From NCBI GenBank assembly GCA_020536535.1, contig JAHLWZ010000489.1, positions 839-64,838 on the forward strand: 64,000 nt of DNA. Reading direction: 5' to 3'. This document shows, in pieces, positions 37,204 through 49,000 of the stretch. Under the pieces are notes generated by a model. That model saw only the letters and a list, made by a program, of their open reading frames with translations, was not told the DNA's origin and searched no databases. Position 1 is the stretch's first letter. Each line of letters starts with the position of its first letter. Origin of the DNA: Pelomyxa schiedti (lineage: Eukaryota; Evosea; Pelobiontida; Pelomyxidae). Both the position numbers and the translations under genes were made by a program.

Positions 37204-38026
37204 ATGGCCAAAGGAAAGAAGGAACTGGTCGCCAAACTCATTTTGATTGTTTGCGGGCTCGCTTTCGTATGTACAAACGACGATATAATATATATGTATT
37301 TGCCAGGTTGTAATGAAAATATATGCAGGTGGTGTGCTGCGCGTTTTACGCTTGGCAAATATACCTTGCTTCTGACGTTGATACTAACGGCTCCGCTGCG
37401 GGTGGTCACGAAGTTGACCTTGGAGGTTGGCTTTCTACAACGCTTTAGCTTTAGTTTTCGACTTACCTCCTTTCCCATACACTTAGGTGTCATCAGCAAC
37501 GCAGTGTGTATTTTAGTATTAATCATTATCTGTGTACTCTGTTTCATTGGGGCACTGAAACAAATAATTGCAGTCCTTGGAACAGTGAGTTCACCCTCAC
37601 ACAATGCGCGAGCCTTATGTACATTTTAGTTGATTCTTTCTGGGGTTATCATGTTCCTTCTGTGCCTTCTCCAAATTATCTTCTACCTCGTTGGACGTAA
37701 CACTTGCGATGACAGCTCTTTCTTTAAGTAAGTAGGTATGAACCCTTGCCAGCATCTGAGTTCCCTTACAGTTACGTTTGTGACCATCAGACTTGGTGGC
37801 TTATTATCGTGAATGCTGTGATATGCGGACTAGCGGTAATATTTTCATCTGCAACTTGCAGTTCCAACCAAATACACAGGCACTTAGCATTGTTTGTTCC
37901 GCTGTTCTATTGTACTGCAAGTCAAAAGACAAACCAGCAGATACTGCCCTTGGTAATGCTTTTTTCTTTCCTCCACCAACCAAGCACTAACATCCACCAA
38001 CAGATAACTACTATCCCAGTTCCTAG
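37204..38026 (+). CDS. Four-TM small membrane protein (tetraspan-like)
   Basis: Start ATG at 37204: MAKGKKELVAKLILIVCGLA leads TM1, joined across an intron to VVCCAFYAWQIYL. TM2 is VISNAVCILVLIIICVLCFI, TM3 LSGVIMFLLCLLQIIFYLVG, TM4 WWLIIVNAVICGLA. Cys-containing NTCDDSSFFNYVCDHQ lies before TM4. The last exons read FQPNTQALSIVCSAVLLYCK and end ALDNYYPSS. The join inside TM4 requires an intron of only 26 nt (37836-37861, GTAATA..TTGCAG). The overall pattern (short cytosolic N-terminus, Asp/Gly loop, Cys pair before TM4) is tetraspan-like but not a classical CCG tetraspanin. Function unknown. Confidence 0.7.
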
Positions 38027-38176
38027 AGAACCAGCCATTAGGCAATATGTAACTCCAACTACATCACCCCATACCCCGTTGTATCAATTTAAAAAACCCT
38101 CGAGTTTTGAAAAACAATTAAAAAAACCCAAGCAATTATTATTATTATTATTAAAAAGCAACGATAGGCCCTAGGA

Positions 38177-41100
38177 ATGATGCTCCGTACATCAACCGGG
38201 GAGTCAATCGTCGACGAGTCGATAGCCCACTGCGGTGACGTCGTTGCCCTGCTCTCGCTGTCCGCCCCAGGCCACCTCCAACAACAACCCATAATGCCCA
38301 TCCAGCAGCACCAACAAACCCAGGTACCCCCACAACAGCAAACAGTGATGACACAACAACCACTCAACTCCGCACCAAATGCAAATGTTGGTGTTGGTGT
38401 CCCACTGAGTGGTGCCCCCCACGATACTACAATGGCGTCATCCCATAATCACCCCCAGCCAAAACGCGGGGACGGGGCTTCCACCCGGCGGCATAACAAC
38501 CACAACAACCCAAATAACACCAACAACGGTGGCAATGTAGGGAGAGGGGGTGGCGGAATGGTCATTATGGGAGGGTGCTACTCCGTGGAGGACGTGGAGA
38601 ACGCCAACAACATCAACAACAATAACAACAACAATACCACCACAACACAACCTTCACACCATTTCACAAGACAACAACAACATCAACAGCAGGCACATAC
38701 GAATCGCCGCCAGCACAATAATAATAGCAACAACAACAACAACAACAATCACCATCAACAACAGCACAAGCAGTATAATAACAACAACATGGCCATGGGA
38801 CATCAATTAGGGGATATTGGTGGTTATGGTGAGAGGGTAGAGGGTTCATGTTGTTGTTGCTGTGGGGACGGAAGCTGGGAGAACATGGCCTGGGTATCTG
38901 CCTTGTTGATTGTATGTAATTCTTTCGTAGCATGGGAGTACCTTGTCATCACTTCGTTTTCTTTCTGTTGTTGTGCAATCTGCGCATACACTCGCTTCAA
39001 TTTGTGAATTCATTCTCATTGGTTCGTTTCAGGGATGCAAAGTTGTGGTGCAGGTGAAGGACGGCTCCAAGTATGAAGGGATATTCCATTCATCGTGCTT
39101 GGGTATTCTTCATACTATCTGTAGTGCTGTTTCATTTGGCAATAGATAGCCATGATGGCTACGGTGTTGTTCTCCAGATGGCCGTTATTAAGGCGGGTCC
39201 CCTTTGCACTGATAACAAGAGCGATGCAGCTTCCAAATCTTCAGATAATCAGACACTTCCGCTAGTAATTATACCACCCGAGGAGTTTGTTCAACTTCAA
39301 ATTGAGGATTGGGACTATGCTATACAAGCCTCAGGTCTTCCCACTGGCTCAGGTTGGAATGGTGTTGCTTGGATTTTAAAGACATACTCATTAATTATTC
39401 AGGCTTTGCCACAGACACTGAGATCAGTGCCCAAAGAAGGGTAGGTGGTACTGAACGTGAGCTCACACCATGGGTAGCTGAAGACACAAACATAATACCA
39501 GATCACCTCACTTTAGAGTATAACAAATGCCAACCAACAGCGTGAGATCTCACCATTTATACAGAAACACATTTTCGAGGAGTGGTTCAGGCTGGGATCA
39601 ATTCAAAACAAATGAAATGCTGTATGCCTTTGCTACCAGTGGAACATATTTCTCAAGCCTGTAACTAAGGTTTGGTGTAAAATCTACGTATACTGAGGAG
39701 CAGTACACAACTGTATTAAACAAGAATCACCCCAATTATTTGAAACAAGTGTCCACTGCAGAACGTATTGCCCATGAAATGGAAAAGGTGGGATTCTTCT
39801 TCTAGTACTTTTTCTTTTTAACACTATCAGCAACCTACTAGTAACCCTCACTTGGCTGAAGAAAGAGGTATCGCTCTTCCCGAATCGGCTTATTCGGAGG
39901 AGGACAGGTTGTCAATGCCTTTATAAAAATACCACTTAACATGAACCAGGTTCAGTGCAGTCATTCAAGACGGTGTTATGCAACCAACAGAACGCAAATC
40001 GAGCTCTCGATTTCCGATCAACCAACCCCAGTTTCAGATCTTTAACAATGGAACGGAAACGAAACCCTCTCCCAACTCCCTCACACCCCTCACAGAGCCC
40101 AATTCCTTGCCAGCTCAAAACTCCCAAACCCCTGCAACCGTGCCTCCCCAAGCACAACCACAGGGAACAAATCAACCACAATTACCTCAAATTTATATGC
40201 CACCCTCCAAGCGTAAACTACTTGAGCAGCAATTACAGAAACAAGGACAGAAGGCACAAATAGTCACTCAAGAGCAGAGTCTGGACTTTGGGCAAGGCAA
40301 TTCCCACAGTTCAGCTCCGCTCGACACAACCTCACAACAACCACCCCAAACTTCTTTGGAAAAATCTTTACCATCAAAGCAGCCCTTGATGCCACCTGCA
40401 AAACCACAGGCCCTCCAGCCAAGCATTCCATTGGTCTCAATCCCTGTAAAACCCCCACTTATAGCCATGACCATTCAACCCAAAGCAAAGTTTCCATCAA
40501 CAGCCTTATCTTCTTTTACTCCACATGTACCAGATCGCACATCAACTGCCGAAGAAGAAACCACATCAGAAGTGAAGTCTGGGCACACTCAACCATCTCC
40601 ATCAGGGGTATCTTCTCCAGGGTCTTCAGTATCAAAAGCCACCCCAACAACTCCAAGAACTCCAAAAACAACTCCACTAACACCCAGGTCACCACGTACT
40701 GTAACCCCAACAACCACCCCAACCACCACACCAGCAACTACACCCAGGGCCGCGCATAGTGGAGACCATGACACTCCTATTGACTCTCCCAGGATAAAGC
40801 AAGAGGTGAGCTATCAATTCCCATTTCTTCTGGTCTGATATTAACTTTTAGGGTGACTTGAGTTTATCCCCAGACTACGCAAGGTTTATTTTACCCCAAA
40901 CTTGAAGTTTCTAATGCTGTTTTAGGCGAAGCCCTGTTCTTCAAGTGTGCAAGTATTTATTATGTTATTTATTTTCACCTCCTCCAAGTGCCCGCCATCA
41001 CCCACACTTCATCCGCATGAAATGAAAGACAGAAGGAGCCCACTTTTCAATGAGAGGGTCAGGGTGAGGCAAGGTGTGATCACTGAAACCTTCAAAGTAA

Positions 41101-42560
41101 TTACCATTTTGTTTGTTTTTTTCTTAGACTCATTCCCACACAGCCTCAGGCCCCTCTCCAATCTAAAGATGATAAGGTTTCTTTCCTTAAATGGCTTACT
41201 TACTGTGACTTGCTACACAGATTGTTTCTGTTGAGACTAGCAGACAGTCACCACTCATGTCTCCTTTCGTCGATAACCCAAAGAGGATTCAAGCATTGGC
41301 CCTGGAACCTGCACCTCCACATGTGTCAGGTAATGCCATTTTTGTCACTTTTTTATCCAAAGTGTTTTACGCTCTGAAAAAGATGCTGTCATCAAAGATT
41401 TCCTCAAGTTCTCTCATGAAGCAAATTTACAGAAGAAAAAAGAAGAGGAGCAAAAAGTTATGAAGTCATTGAAGGACTTCCACTCGCAACTTCCAGTAAG
41501 GAAAAAAAAATAAACTCAAGTCAAAATAACCATCCCATCAGCAACTTTTGGCAAAAAAGAAAAATACTTCAGATACTGGAGTGACCAAAGTTTGTTCACC
41601 AGCACCCACCAGTAACGCAACTGTCTCCAAAGAAACTACTACTACAACCACGTGCACTGCAACACCAGCTTCACCTCCAGCCAGCACACTACCTTCTCCA
41701 GTAGTGAAATTGTCTCCTCTCGCTCCGTCATTCACCCCTTCAAGACTCCCCGCACCAACAAAAACAGCAACACCAAGTAATTTGTCAGTATCTAGCATTA
41801 CTCTCAATCCGTTAGCACCCTCTTTCACTCCTGGGGTATGTGGAAAACACTTTTTTGATGAAAAATATTCTAACCTTTTCTTACAAACAGAAAAAGGCAA
41901 GTCCTGTGAACTTTTCTTCTTAGCCATGTCTGATAGAACATTATTACCAGGATCAGCCACTGGACCACAGTAGCAAGGGGAAATCTAATGTCCACAGCTT
42001 CATTGACTCTATTTGCCAATCTCTTGTTGCCCTGAGGCAACAGAAACCAGACAATAAAAACTTCCGTGTGTAAAGAAAAGCTGATCTTGTCATTTGCTAA
42101 TTTTGTGGCAGCAATAACCTGGACTGGCACTGGCAGTGGAACATTCCCGGAAGACTTCGAAGACGAGAATACTATTGATGAGACTGATCTAGCAAGTGAC
42201 GAAAACGGGTTTTTATCCTTTTCCCCTTATTATTGCTTTGAATAATATTTCATATAGTTACTACCCCGATGTTATGTACCCACAGGTTTGTAAATTCGGC
42301 TGTTTATTTTCCCATCGTTAATCAACAATAGGCCGGCTACGTACTGGATCCTTTTCCTCCAATTCCTACATGTAAGAGTGATTCTTTTTCTTTATCCAAT
42401 GCTTACATCTAACATTACAATTTGCCGCGAACAGACCCGCCTAGTTTCATTCCTCCAGTATGTCTTGGTCCTCTTTGTTTATAACATATTGACCAACAAC
42501 CAGGCATTGGGAGTACCACCACCAATCCCAGGATTCCCACTTTATACATCCAGGTTTTGA
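38177..42560 (+). CDS. ATXN2: Ataxin-2 homologue (LSm, LsmAD, PAM2)
   Basis: RNA-binding, poly(A)-binding-protein-linked regulator of mRNA stability and stress granules. Start ATG at 38177. The N-terminal ~240 residues are Gln/Asn/His-rich (CAA/AAC runs). An intron then leads to the LSm domain: GCKVVVQVKDGSKYEGIFHS, DSHDGYGVVLQMAVIKAG, and IIPPEEFVQLQIEDWDY. The LsmAD domain follows: GFATDTEISAQRR, GSGWDQFKTNEMLFGVKSTY, TEEQYTTVLNKNHPNYLKQV, TAERIAHEMEK. A long Pro/Ser/Thr/Gln region contains two PAM2-like motifs (KLSPLAPSFTP and TLNPLAPSFTP, 41708-41832). The end is Pro-rich (VLDPFPPIP, ALGVPPPIPGFPLYTSRF). Exon borders after 41830 are approximate. PABP binding is inferred from the L-N-x-x-A-x-x-F-x-P match. 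Confidence 0.88.
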
Positions 42561-42657
42561 CCATAGAGCCCAATACATAAAAAAAAACAGAATCCACAAC
42601 CTTATTCGAAAACAAAAAACGAAGGTGTTGTCGGCACCCACTCCCGCTAAGGAGTTA

Positions 42658-42960
42658 ATGACGAATGCAGGTATCCTGCTTGTCGAGAACCGCAACATAG
42701 TCGTTACCCTTGTGGGCGAAAAAGCTGACCCAGGCGCCGCAGAAGAACAGGTAGATTTTCGCCCAACAGCTCTTATGGGAAAGTTTCGCTGGGTGTTCTT
42801 TCCCCCAGTGGAGGAGAGAAGGACGTGTTATTGCAATACAATTACGTCGAAGTACGTCAGACCTGACCAGGTAGACAAGTACAGTACTCCCTTTTTCGAT
42901 CTGGAAGGAGTGAACAGATTTGCACTTGATACTTCGTCGAACATTGCACTTCGGGCGTAG
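42658..42960 (+). CDS. Small orphan ORF just upstream of adenosine kinase
   Basis: An intronless 100-codon frame starting at ATG 42658 (MTNAGILLVENRNIVVTLVG...) with a balanced, globular-looking composition (FRPTALMGKFRWVFFPPVEE) and ending NIALRA. No family is recognised. Its stop lies 9 bp before the adenosine kinase ATG on the same strand, so it may be a real small gene, an upstream ORF on the kinase mRNA, or a chance frame. There is no room for a separate kinase promoter between them. Confidence 0.45.
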   Translation: MTNAGILLVENRNIVVTLVGEKADPGAAEEQVDFRPTALMGKFRWVFFPPVEERRTCYCNTITSKYVRPDQVDKYSTPFFDLEGVNRFALDTSSNIALRA

Positions 42961-42969
42961 ATCTTGTGA

Positions 42970-45369
42970 ATGTCAGGCGAGGTGGTGTGGCCGCGCGTGT
43001 TGGGGTTCGGTAACCCATTATTGGATATTACAGTCGACGTAAATGAGGCATTTCTCGCTAGGTCTCGTTTTTTTTTTTTTTCCCTTCTTTTCCCTCTGGG
43101 GGTCCTTTTTGGAACTGACACCCCTTATGCAGGTACGGACTGAGCCCGAATGCAGCTATTCTGGCTGGTCCAACTCACATGCCACTGTGCGTTAATTTCT
43201 AGCGTCTCCCCTTTGACATTTCGCCGTTTCCACCGTTTCTTGTTCGGCGCCGAGTTTAACGAATTTGATTGAATTGAAAAGATACGAAGAAGTTGGAGCA
43301 ATGACCAGCAAAAAGCTGACGACCGGCGGAAGTTGCTTGAATACCATGAGAGCAGTACAGGTCAATCCTTTTCGCTTTTACTCACCGTTTACTTTTTGCG
43401 GACTAACTGGGCGTAGTGGATGACGCAGAAGAAACACATGACTGGCTTTGTGGGCAGTATAGGAGTTGATATTCCCAACAGTAAATCTCTTCAAGATTTG
43501 GTGGTCAATTGCGGAGTGAAACCCCTCTTTATGACGGCTGAGAAGGCTCCAACCGGCACTTGTGCTGCTCTGATCTGCGGAACCAACAGGTTTTATCCTG
43601 TTTCTAACCCTAAACATAAACTCAACTCTTTCAGGAGTCTTGTTACGAATCTAGGCGCGGCAGATTTGTTCACTCACTGGCACTTTGAAAGCGACCTTGT
43701 CCAGCAACACATTGCTAACGCTGTTGCATTTTATGCTGAAGGATTTTTCGTCACAGTAGCGTCTCATACTTTAGTGGAACTTGGAAAAATCGCTCTTAAA
43801 ACCAACAAGGTTTCCCATTTATCCGTTTTTATCAAATCCTAAAACGCTTGCAGCCATTTATGTTCAACCTATCTGCAGTCTTCCTGCTTCAAGTACCAGT
43901 ATTTTGGAATGGCATGAAGCAAGTTCTTCCCTACGTTGACGTTTTATTCTGCAATGAGACTGAGGCTGGAGCTTTATCAAACCAAATGGGATGGGGAACG
44001 GTATCTCTCTACGAAGTTGGAAAATCTCTAACTGCAGTCAACAAGATATCCATTGAGGAAATGGCCAAGAGGATTGCGGGAATGGAAAAGGCCAATACCA
44101 AGAGGGAAAGGATGGTAATTATCACTCAAGGGCCAGATCCCACTGTTGTCTTCCATGGAGGAAGAGTACCTACCCCGATTCACATGTGAAGTTAACGACC
44201 GGCTAGGTTAACGTATTTCCCACCCCAGTCGTTCCAAAGGCCGATATTGTTGATACCAATGGTGCAGGGGATTGTTTTGTAGGAGGTTTCATTAGTAAAT
44301 TCATTGGAGCCTGGCCAAGACCAACAACTTACCAACCCTCCCTCAACGAATGTGTGCGGTCTGGGCAATATTGCGCAATGCACTGCCTTACGAATGTAGG
44401 GTGCTCATTTTGCGGTTTACCTAAGCAGCAGTATTACCCTCTCACTCGAATACTTCATTTCTCACTTTCTGTTAGCACTGGTCTGCAACCGGTAATGAAG
44501 GCATTGGCTTTCGCAACTGAGAAGTATTCATTGACTTTATATTCACTCCTTCTCATGCCCACATCCAGACACAAGAATCAAAAGAGACTGGCCTCTGGGG
44601 AACCCTACATTTCTCACCCGGTTGGGGTCGCTAACGTACTCACTGAAGCTGGGGTATGCTGAGCAGTTTTTAGTTTTTCATTTTATTCATGTTTTCTATC
44701 CAGGTTGAGGACCCCACAGTTTTAATGGCTGCTTTCCTTCACGAGTAACCTTTATCTTTTTTTGACAAGTCCTAATTTGTTTCTCAAGCACCGTGGAGGA
44801 TACTGGAACAACACCGGAGGAGATTGAGGCCGAATTCGGTCCCGCTGTCCGTGAAATTGTTATGGAAGTCACTGACAATAAGTCTCTTCCCAAAAGGAAG
44901 CGCAAAGAATTACAGGTTCGGGCGTTTTTACCCGTGCTACAAAGTCTCATTCCGCTTTTTAGATAGAGCATGCCTTGCACATCTCAAACTCTGCCAAGCT
45001 GATAAAACTGGCTGACAAAATTCATAACCTGGAGAGCTTAGCCCAGTGCTCCCCCTGGTTTGTTTCCCCTACCTTCCACCTCCCCTTTATTAACTCCGCT
45101 CTTTTTCCTTCATACCCACCAGGCCTGCGGATATAATGCGAGGCTACTTCATCTGGGGATTCATGGTGGCACAAGGGCTGTTTGGGATCAACAGCCGGCT
45201 TGATGCACGGGCCCGGGCCGTGTTTGTCAACACAAGGCTACCTCCAGCCCATGTGGAACCTGTCATGCCATCCCTTGTTCCTGCTGAACTGCAACCCCAC
45301 CTTATCCAATACTTGGAAGCCATGGACCGCATCGAGGCTGCTAAGGCTACTACCGCAACCAAACATTGA
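42970..45369 (+). CDS. Adenosine kinase-MESH1 (HDDC3) fusion protein
   Basis: Exons: 42970-43061, 43133-43186, 43282-43360, 43417-43589, 43635-43809, 43854-44000, 44046-44165, 44207-44430, 44476-44523, 44569-44653, 44704-44744, 44789-44915, 44963-45057, 45123-45369. Total 1707 nt, 568 residues. Residues 1 to about 350 are adenosine kinase: [63 protein letters not shown], and the catalytic [18 protein letters not shown], then [11 protein letters not shown], the normal end of the kinase. With no stop, the frame runs into MESH1: [73 protein letters not shown]. All HD-metal ligands (H, HD, D) are present, and a RelA-type synthetase domain is absent. It should phosphorylate adenosine and hydrolyse ppGpp or NADPH; coupling is inference. 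Confidence 0.88.
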
Positions 45370-46018
45370 ACCACCAACACTCGAAGTTGAAGCCCATTAA
45401 AAAAATCAGAGTCTAGTTTTGAATCAAGATATTTCATGTGAAACACAGACCTTATTGGATTATCATCCCAAAAAACCTAAGCACCGACCCATCTACTCGG
45501 GAACCAACTACCTACGACGCAGAGAATTCCGAATTGTGGGTCTGAGGAAGATATTGTGTTGTGCAATAAAAAACGAGAATTACTCCCTTATGGAGCACCA
45601 CCAACCTCCCAAGCCTTTTCAGCCCAGGAACGGACATTCCAGGGCTACATCAGAACCAACACACAGTCCCCACTTTTGTGGAGACTGCACACTGGAATCC
45701 AACAAACCCCAAAGAGCCTTAAGTCCATAGCACCCCAAGCAAAGTCTTAATTCCCGCCACCCACTTTTGTGGGCAAGATTAGGCTTGTTCCCCAGTCTGA
45801 TAAATACCTATTTTTTTCCCGAAGGATCATTATGGGTTTTTTTTTGCAGTTTATTTTTTGTTTATGTTTTCTTCTTGGTTATTTGGTGTTTTTAGAGGTT
45901 TTTTTAGTGTTACAGAACCAAATTACATAGAGATGTGTCTCAATGGAAGTTTGTACAGCCCAGGGAGTGAGTGCCGTCAGTAGTATGACATAGTCTCATT
46001 CAGCAGCAGTACAGGTAA
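45370..46018. other. 649-bp convergent intergenic region
   Basis: It lies between the stops of the AdK-MESH1 gene (plus) and the RasGEF-RhoGAP gene (minus). A 103-codon plus frame at 45419 has no ATG. A perfect small hairpin CCCAC-TTTT-GTGGG occurs at about 45759-45772, and a near copy at about 45668. The rest is T-rich (45810-45910). I see no tRNA or snRNA. Confidence 0.45.
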
Positions 46019-49000
46019 TCAGAGGTGGCTATTGCTGTTGCTTGTGTTAATGGTGTTGTTGTTACTGTTGGGTGAGGGACGTTGTGGTATGGGCCTCGCC
46101 GGAGGTGGTGGGGGTGTTGGTTTCAGTGGAACTCGGTGGGCAATTGAGGGGCTTGCCGGCCGCAGTGCCGGGTCCGGGTGTGGTGTGCTGCTGTGAGGTA
46201 GTGTGGGAGGTGATGTGGGGTGCTGTGTTGGGGATACCGGCGGCGAACCGGGTGGTGCTGTGGGCTGTTGTGTTGGTGATTGGCTGGTTGGTGTGGTGGA
46301 AGCCGGGCTAGTTGTAGTTGTGGAACTGGCGGTTGGTGTTGTGGTGGAGTTTGTGGTTGGAGTTGGAGGGCGGTTGACGGGTGGTGTGGCGGCGGGACCG
46401 GCATTTGGTGCTGTGGATGTGGATGTGGAAGGTGGGTGCGGAGTTGGGTTGGAACTGGGATTTGGAGTTGTTGGTGGGTTTGGAGTTTTGCTTGAAGGTA
46501 CCTTTGGGGATGATGGCTCTAGGATGGATTTTGGTGAAAGTGATCTAATTATGGAACCTTTGTGCTCAATTAATTGAATTGAAGGAAGGAAAACGGCGCA
46601 CTTGATTTCCGGGGCGTTTCCTCTTTGGAAGAGGGCGTTTTTGCCGAAGATGTGACACTTTGTTTTCGACGGTGTGCATAGCCACCATTCGCAGTTGCTT
46701 GGGTCATTAGAGAAGATATTTCCTGTTTCGGCTTAATGTTACACACAAGGTAAAAAAAAAAAATACAGCTTGTTCCTCTTGCGTGAGCAATGTGATTTGT
46801 GAAGAGGGAGGAAGTATTGTCTCTTTTTCAAAACCTTGCATCAGATCTGCATCATGTCGACATACCTTGGAAAAGTGAGTCTTTAGTGGTGAGATGGTGT
46901 GAACTTCGGAGTGGTGTCTCAGAAGCATCAGAATTGCATTGTCTATCACTGCCACGGTATCTGGTAAATATGCATCAATGTCGCCGCCTTGACGAAGAAA
47001 CAGGGGTCCAAAAATGATGGCAGGCTGCCCTAGTGTAAGTCTAGGGTACAAATTTTTTGAACCTCTTTACCCTCATTAAGTCGAAGTGGCAGGATTCGGC
47101 CCAACATCGCAAAAACGTTGTGGTTATTGTGAGCACAGCACTGTTACATGGAGGAAGTTGATCTACGAGTTGCTTTAGTGCTCTGATCTCTTCGTCGGTA
47201 CTGCTCTCCTTTGCTGATTCCAGAGTTGGTGTTAAGCGAAATAAAACGGGCATTTACCAACAGACAGTTCCCCGATTTTACAAAACTTGGAGAATAGGCC
47301 AAATGTAAGAAGTGGTTCTGGCATCTCTGAGAAGAACAGGCGAACGAGTTCACCCAGACAGCAAACATCCACTGTACTCATGTCAACTTCCAGCCCTACA
47401 CCCGTGGACTCAGAGACAACACTTTTGAGAGAGTAAAAACCTGCATCAAATTGAGTCTTGACCTTATCCAACAAAGAAGGACTGCATTCCGTAGTGAACA
47501 ACTTTTCTGAGCTCAAGGCTGTGTTTATGTTAGACTTGGAAAAGTGAAGATAGATGAAAACCGTGTTCAAAAAGGTAGGAAAAGACAGTCAACAAGAACG
47601 GTGGGACAAGGGATGCACTATTTTGGGGCCGGGATGCAATAACAGCAAGTGGGAGACCAAATTGTTTTGTCTCAACTGAAAGGAATTTTAACACTATCAA
47701 ATATTGGTTGATGGCAAGTTATACCATTCACTTGAGACTGTTAAAAAAAAGTCAAAACACTACAAACTTCGAAGAATGCTTACCTGAGAAAAGAGAATTT
47801 TGAAAAACTTTCTGGTTTGTTCATCTGACCCCCAAGACAACTGTGAAAGTGTTATCTTAATTTGAAGGAGTTCACACACACCACCAAAGGGCGATCATCC
47901 TTCAGGTACTTGACCCATGGCCGTAAAACAACACATAAAAGGTGTGTTGGGTCTCGTGTGAGTATCACTTCGTAGTTGGCCAGAATGAGCACTCTTTTGG
48001 GATAGGGTTGCTTATGATGAGGTGAGAATTGAGGTTGAATGCAGGAATGCGCATACTTTACCATCGAAGTAACAGAATAAAATGCCATCCACAATGGCAA
48101 ACCAATGGGGCTTTAGTTTGTCTTTGGAAGATAGAGCTTTTTTTCTGGCTTGCAGGGTTGTGGTAGTGATTGTGTGTGGTGTAGCAGTGTGGGGGGTTGC
48201 AGATGGTGATATTGTTGGTGAAGATGCGGTAATAATGGTTGTTGAAGTAGATAAAGCAGTTTGAGAAGTTGAGAAAGCAGAGGCACCAACAAAGCCTCCA
48301 ATTGAAGAAACTGGGATAACTAATGGCACAGGAGTAGCTGCGGCCGGAAGAGAGGGAATAGACAACGATGTCGTTGCGGGTGTACTGGTTGTAGTGGTGT
48401 CTGCAACAACAAGAGTAAAGTGCGCTGGTCGGAACACACCATTGCCGCAATGGACCTTTTTTTTGCTGACTTTAGCTGTAGTCCCACAAATCGCTCCTGG
48501 TATCTATAGAAAAGTTAACTTTCACAGTTATGGAGCAAGGTAACCATTCTTAGATGCTTAGCATAATTTGGTTTCTGCCGTTTGTAGTTTTACAGTAAGT
48601 GAAAACGAGTTTTAAATTGTGAACTACCATAAGTCTTTCAAGAGCTAAAATAATAAGTGTGCCAGTGCCGACACCTTCAGTAAAGGAAAGGTTTCCATTC
48701 ACCCACTTCACTAAGAAGGGTTCAGGAGGTGATAAAGGGAAGTTTGCTTACCAAGGGAATTGTTGTAGTGAAGGAATACAAATTCAGGAGATGGTGTGTC
48801 AAATGTTGCCTCGAAGATTGACGTCATTATAGAAAGTGGTGCCTCACAATCGAGAATTGCAACTTTTTGATGTCAGGTGAGGGGTTGTAAGAAAGTGACT
48901 ACAAGTTTGAAGACAATTGTCAGCACAAACGTAGGCGGCATTTATGAAGTTTGGAGCTGGAATCAGAGCAAAGAAGGCACCCTTTGGGATGGTGAGCCCC

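Noticed and set aside
38204..38933. Minus-strand Cys/Val/Trp-rich ORFs opposite the ataxin-2 N-terminus
   Set aside because: Antisense of CAA/AAC repeats; the plus frame continues into the LSm domain.
44354..44662. Independent MESH1 gene starting at Met 44495
   Set aside because: Not excluded experimentally, but the homology begins upstream of that Met, there is no stop after the kinase and no room for a promoter, so the fused reading is preferred.
45419..45730. 103-codon plus-strand ORF after the AdK-MESH1 gene
   Set aside because: No ATG start, no recognisable domain, and it lies in a convergent 3' region.
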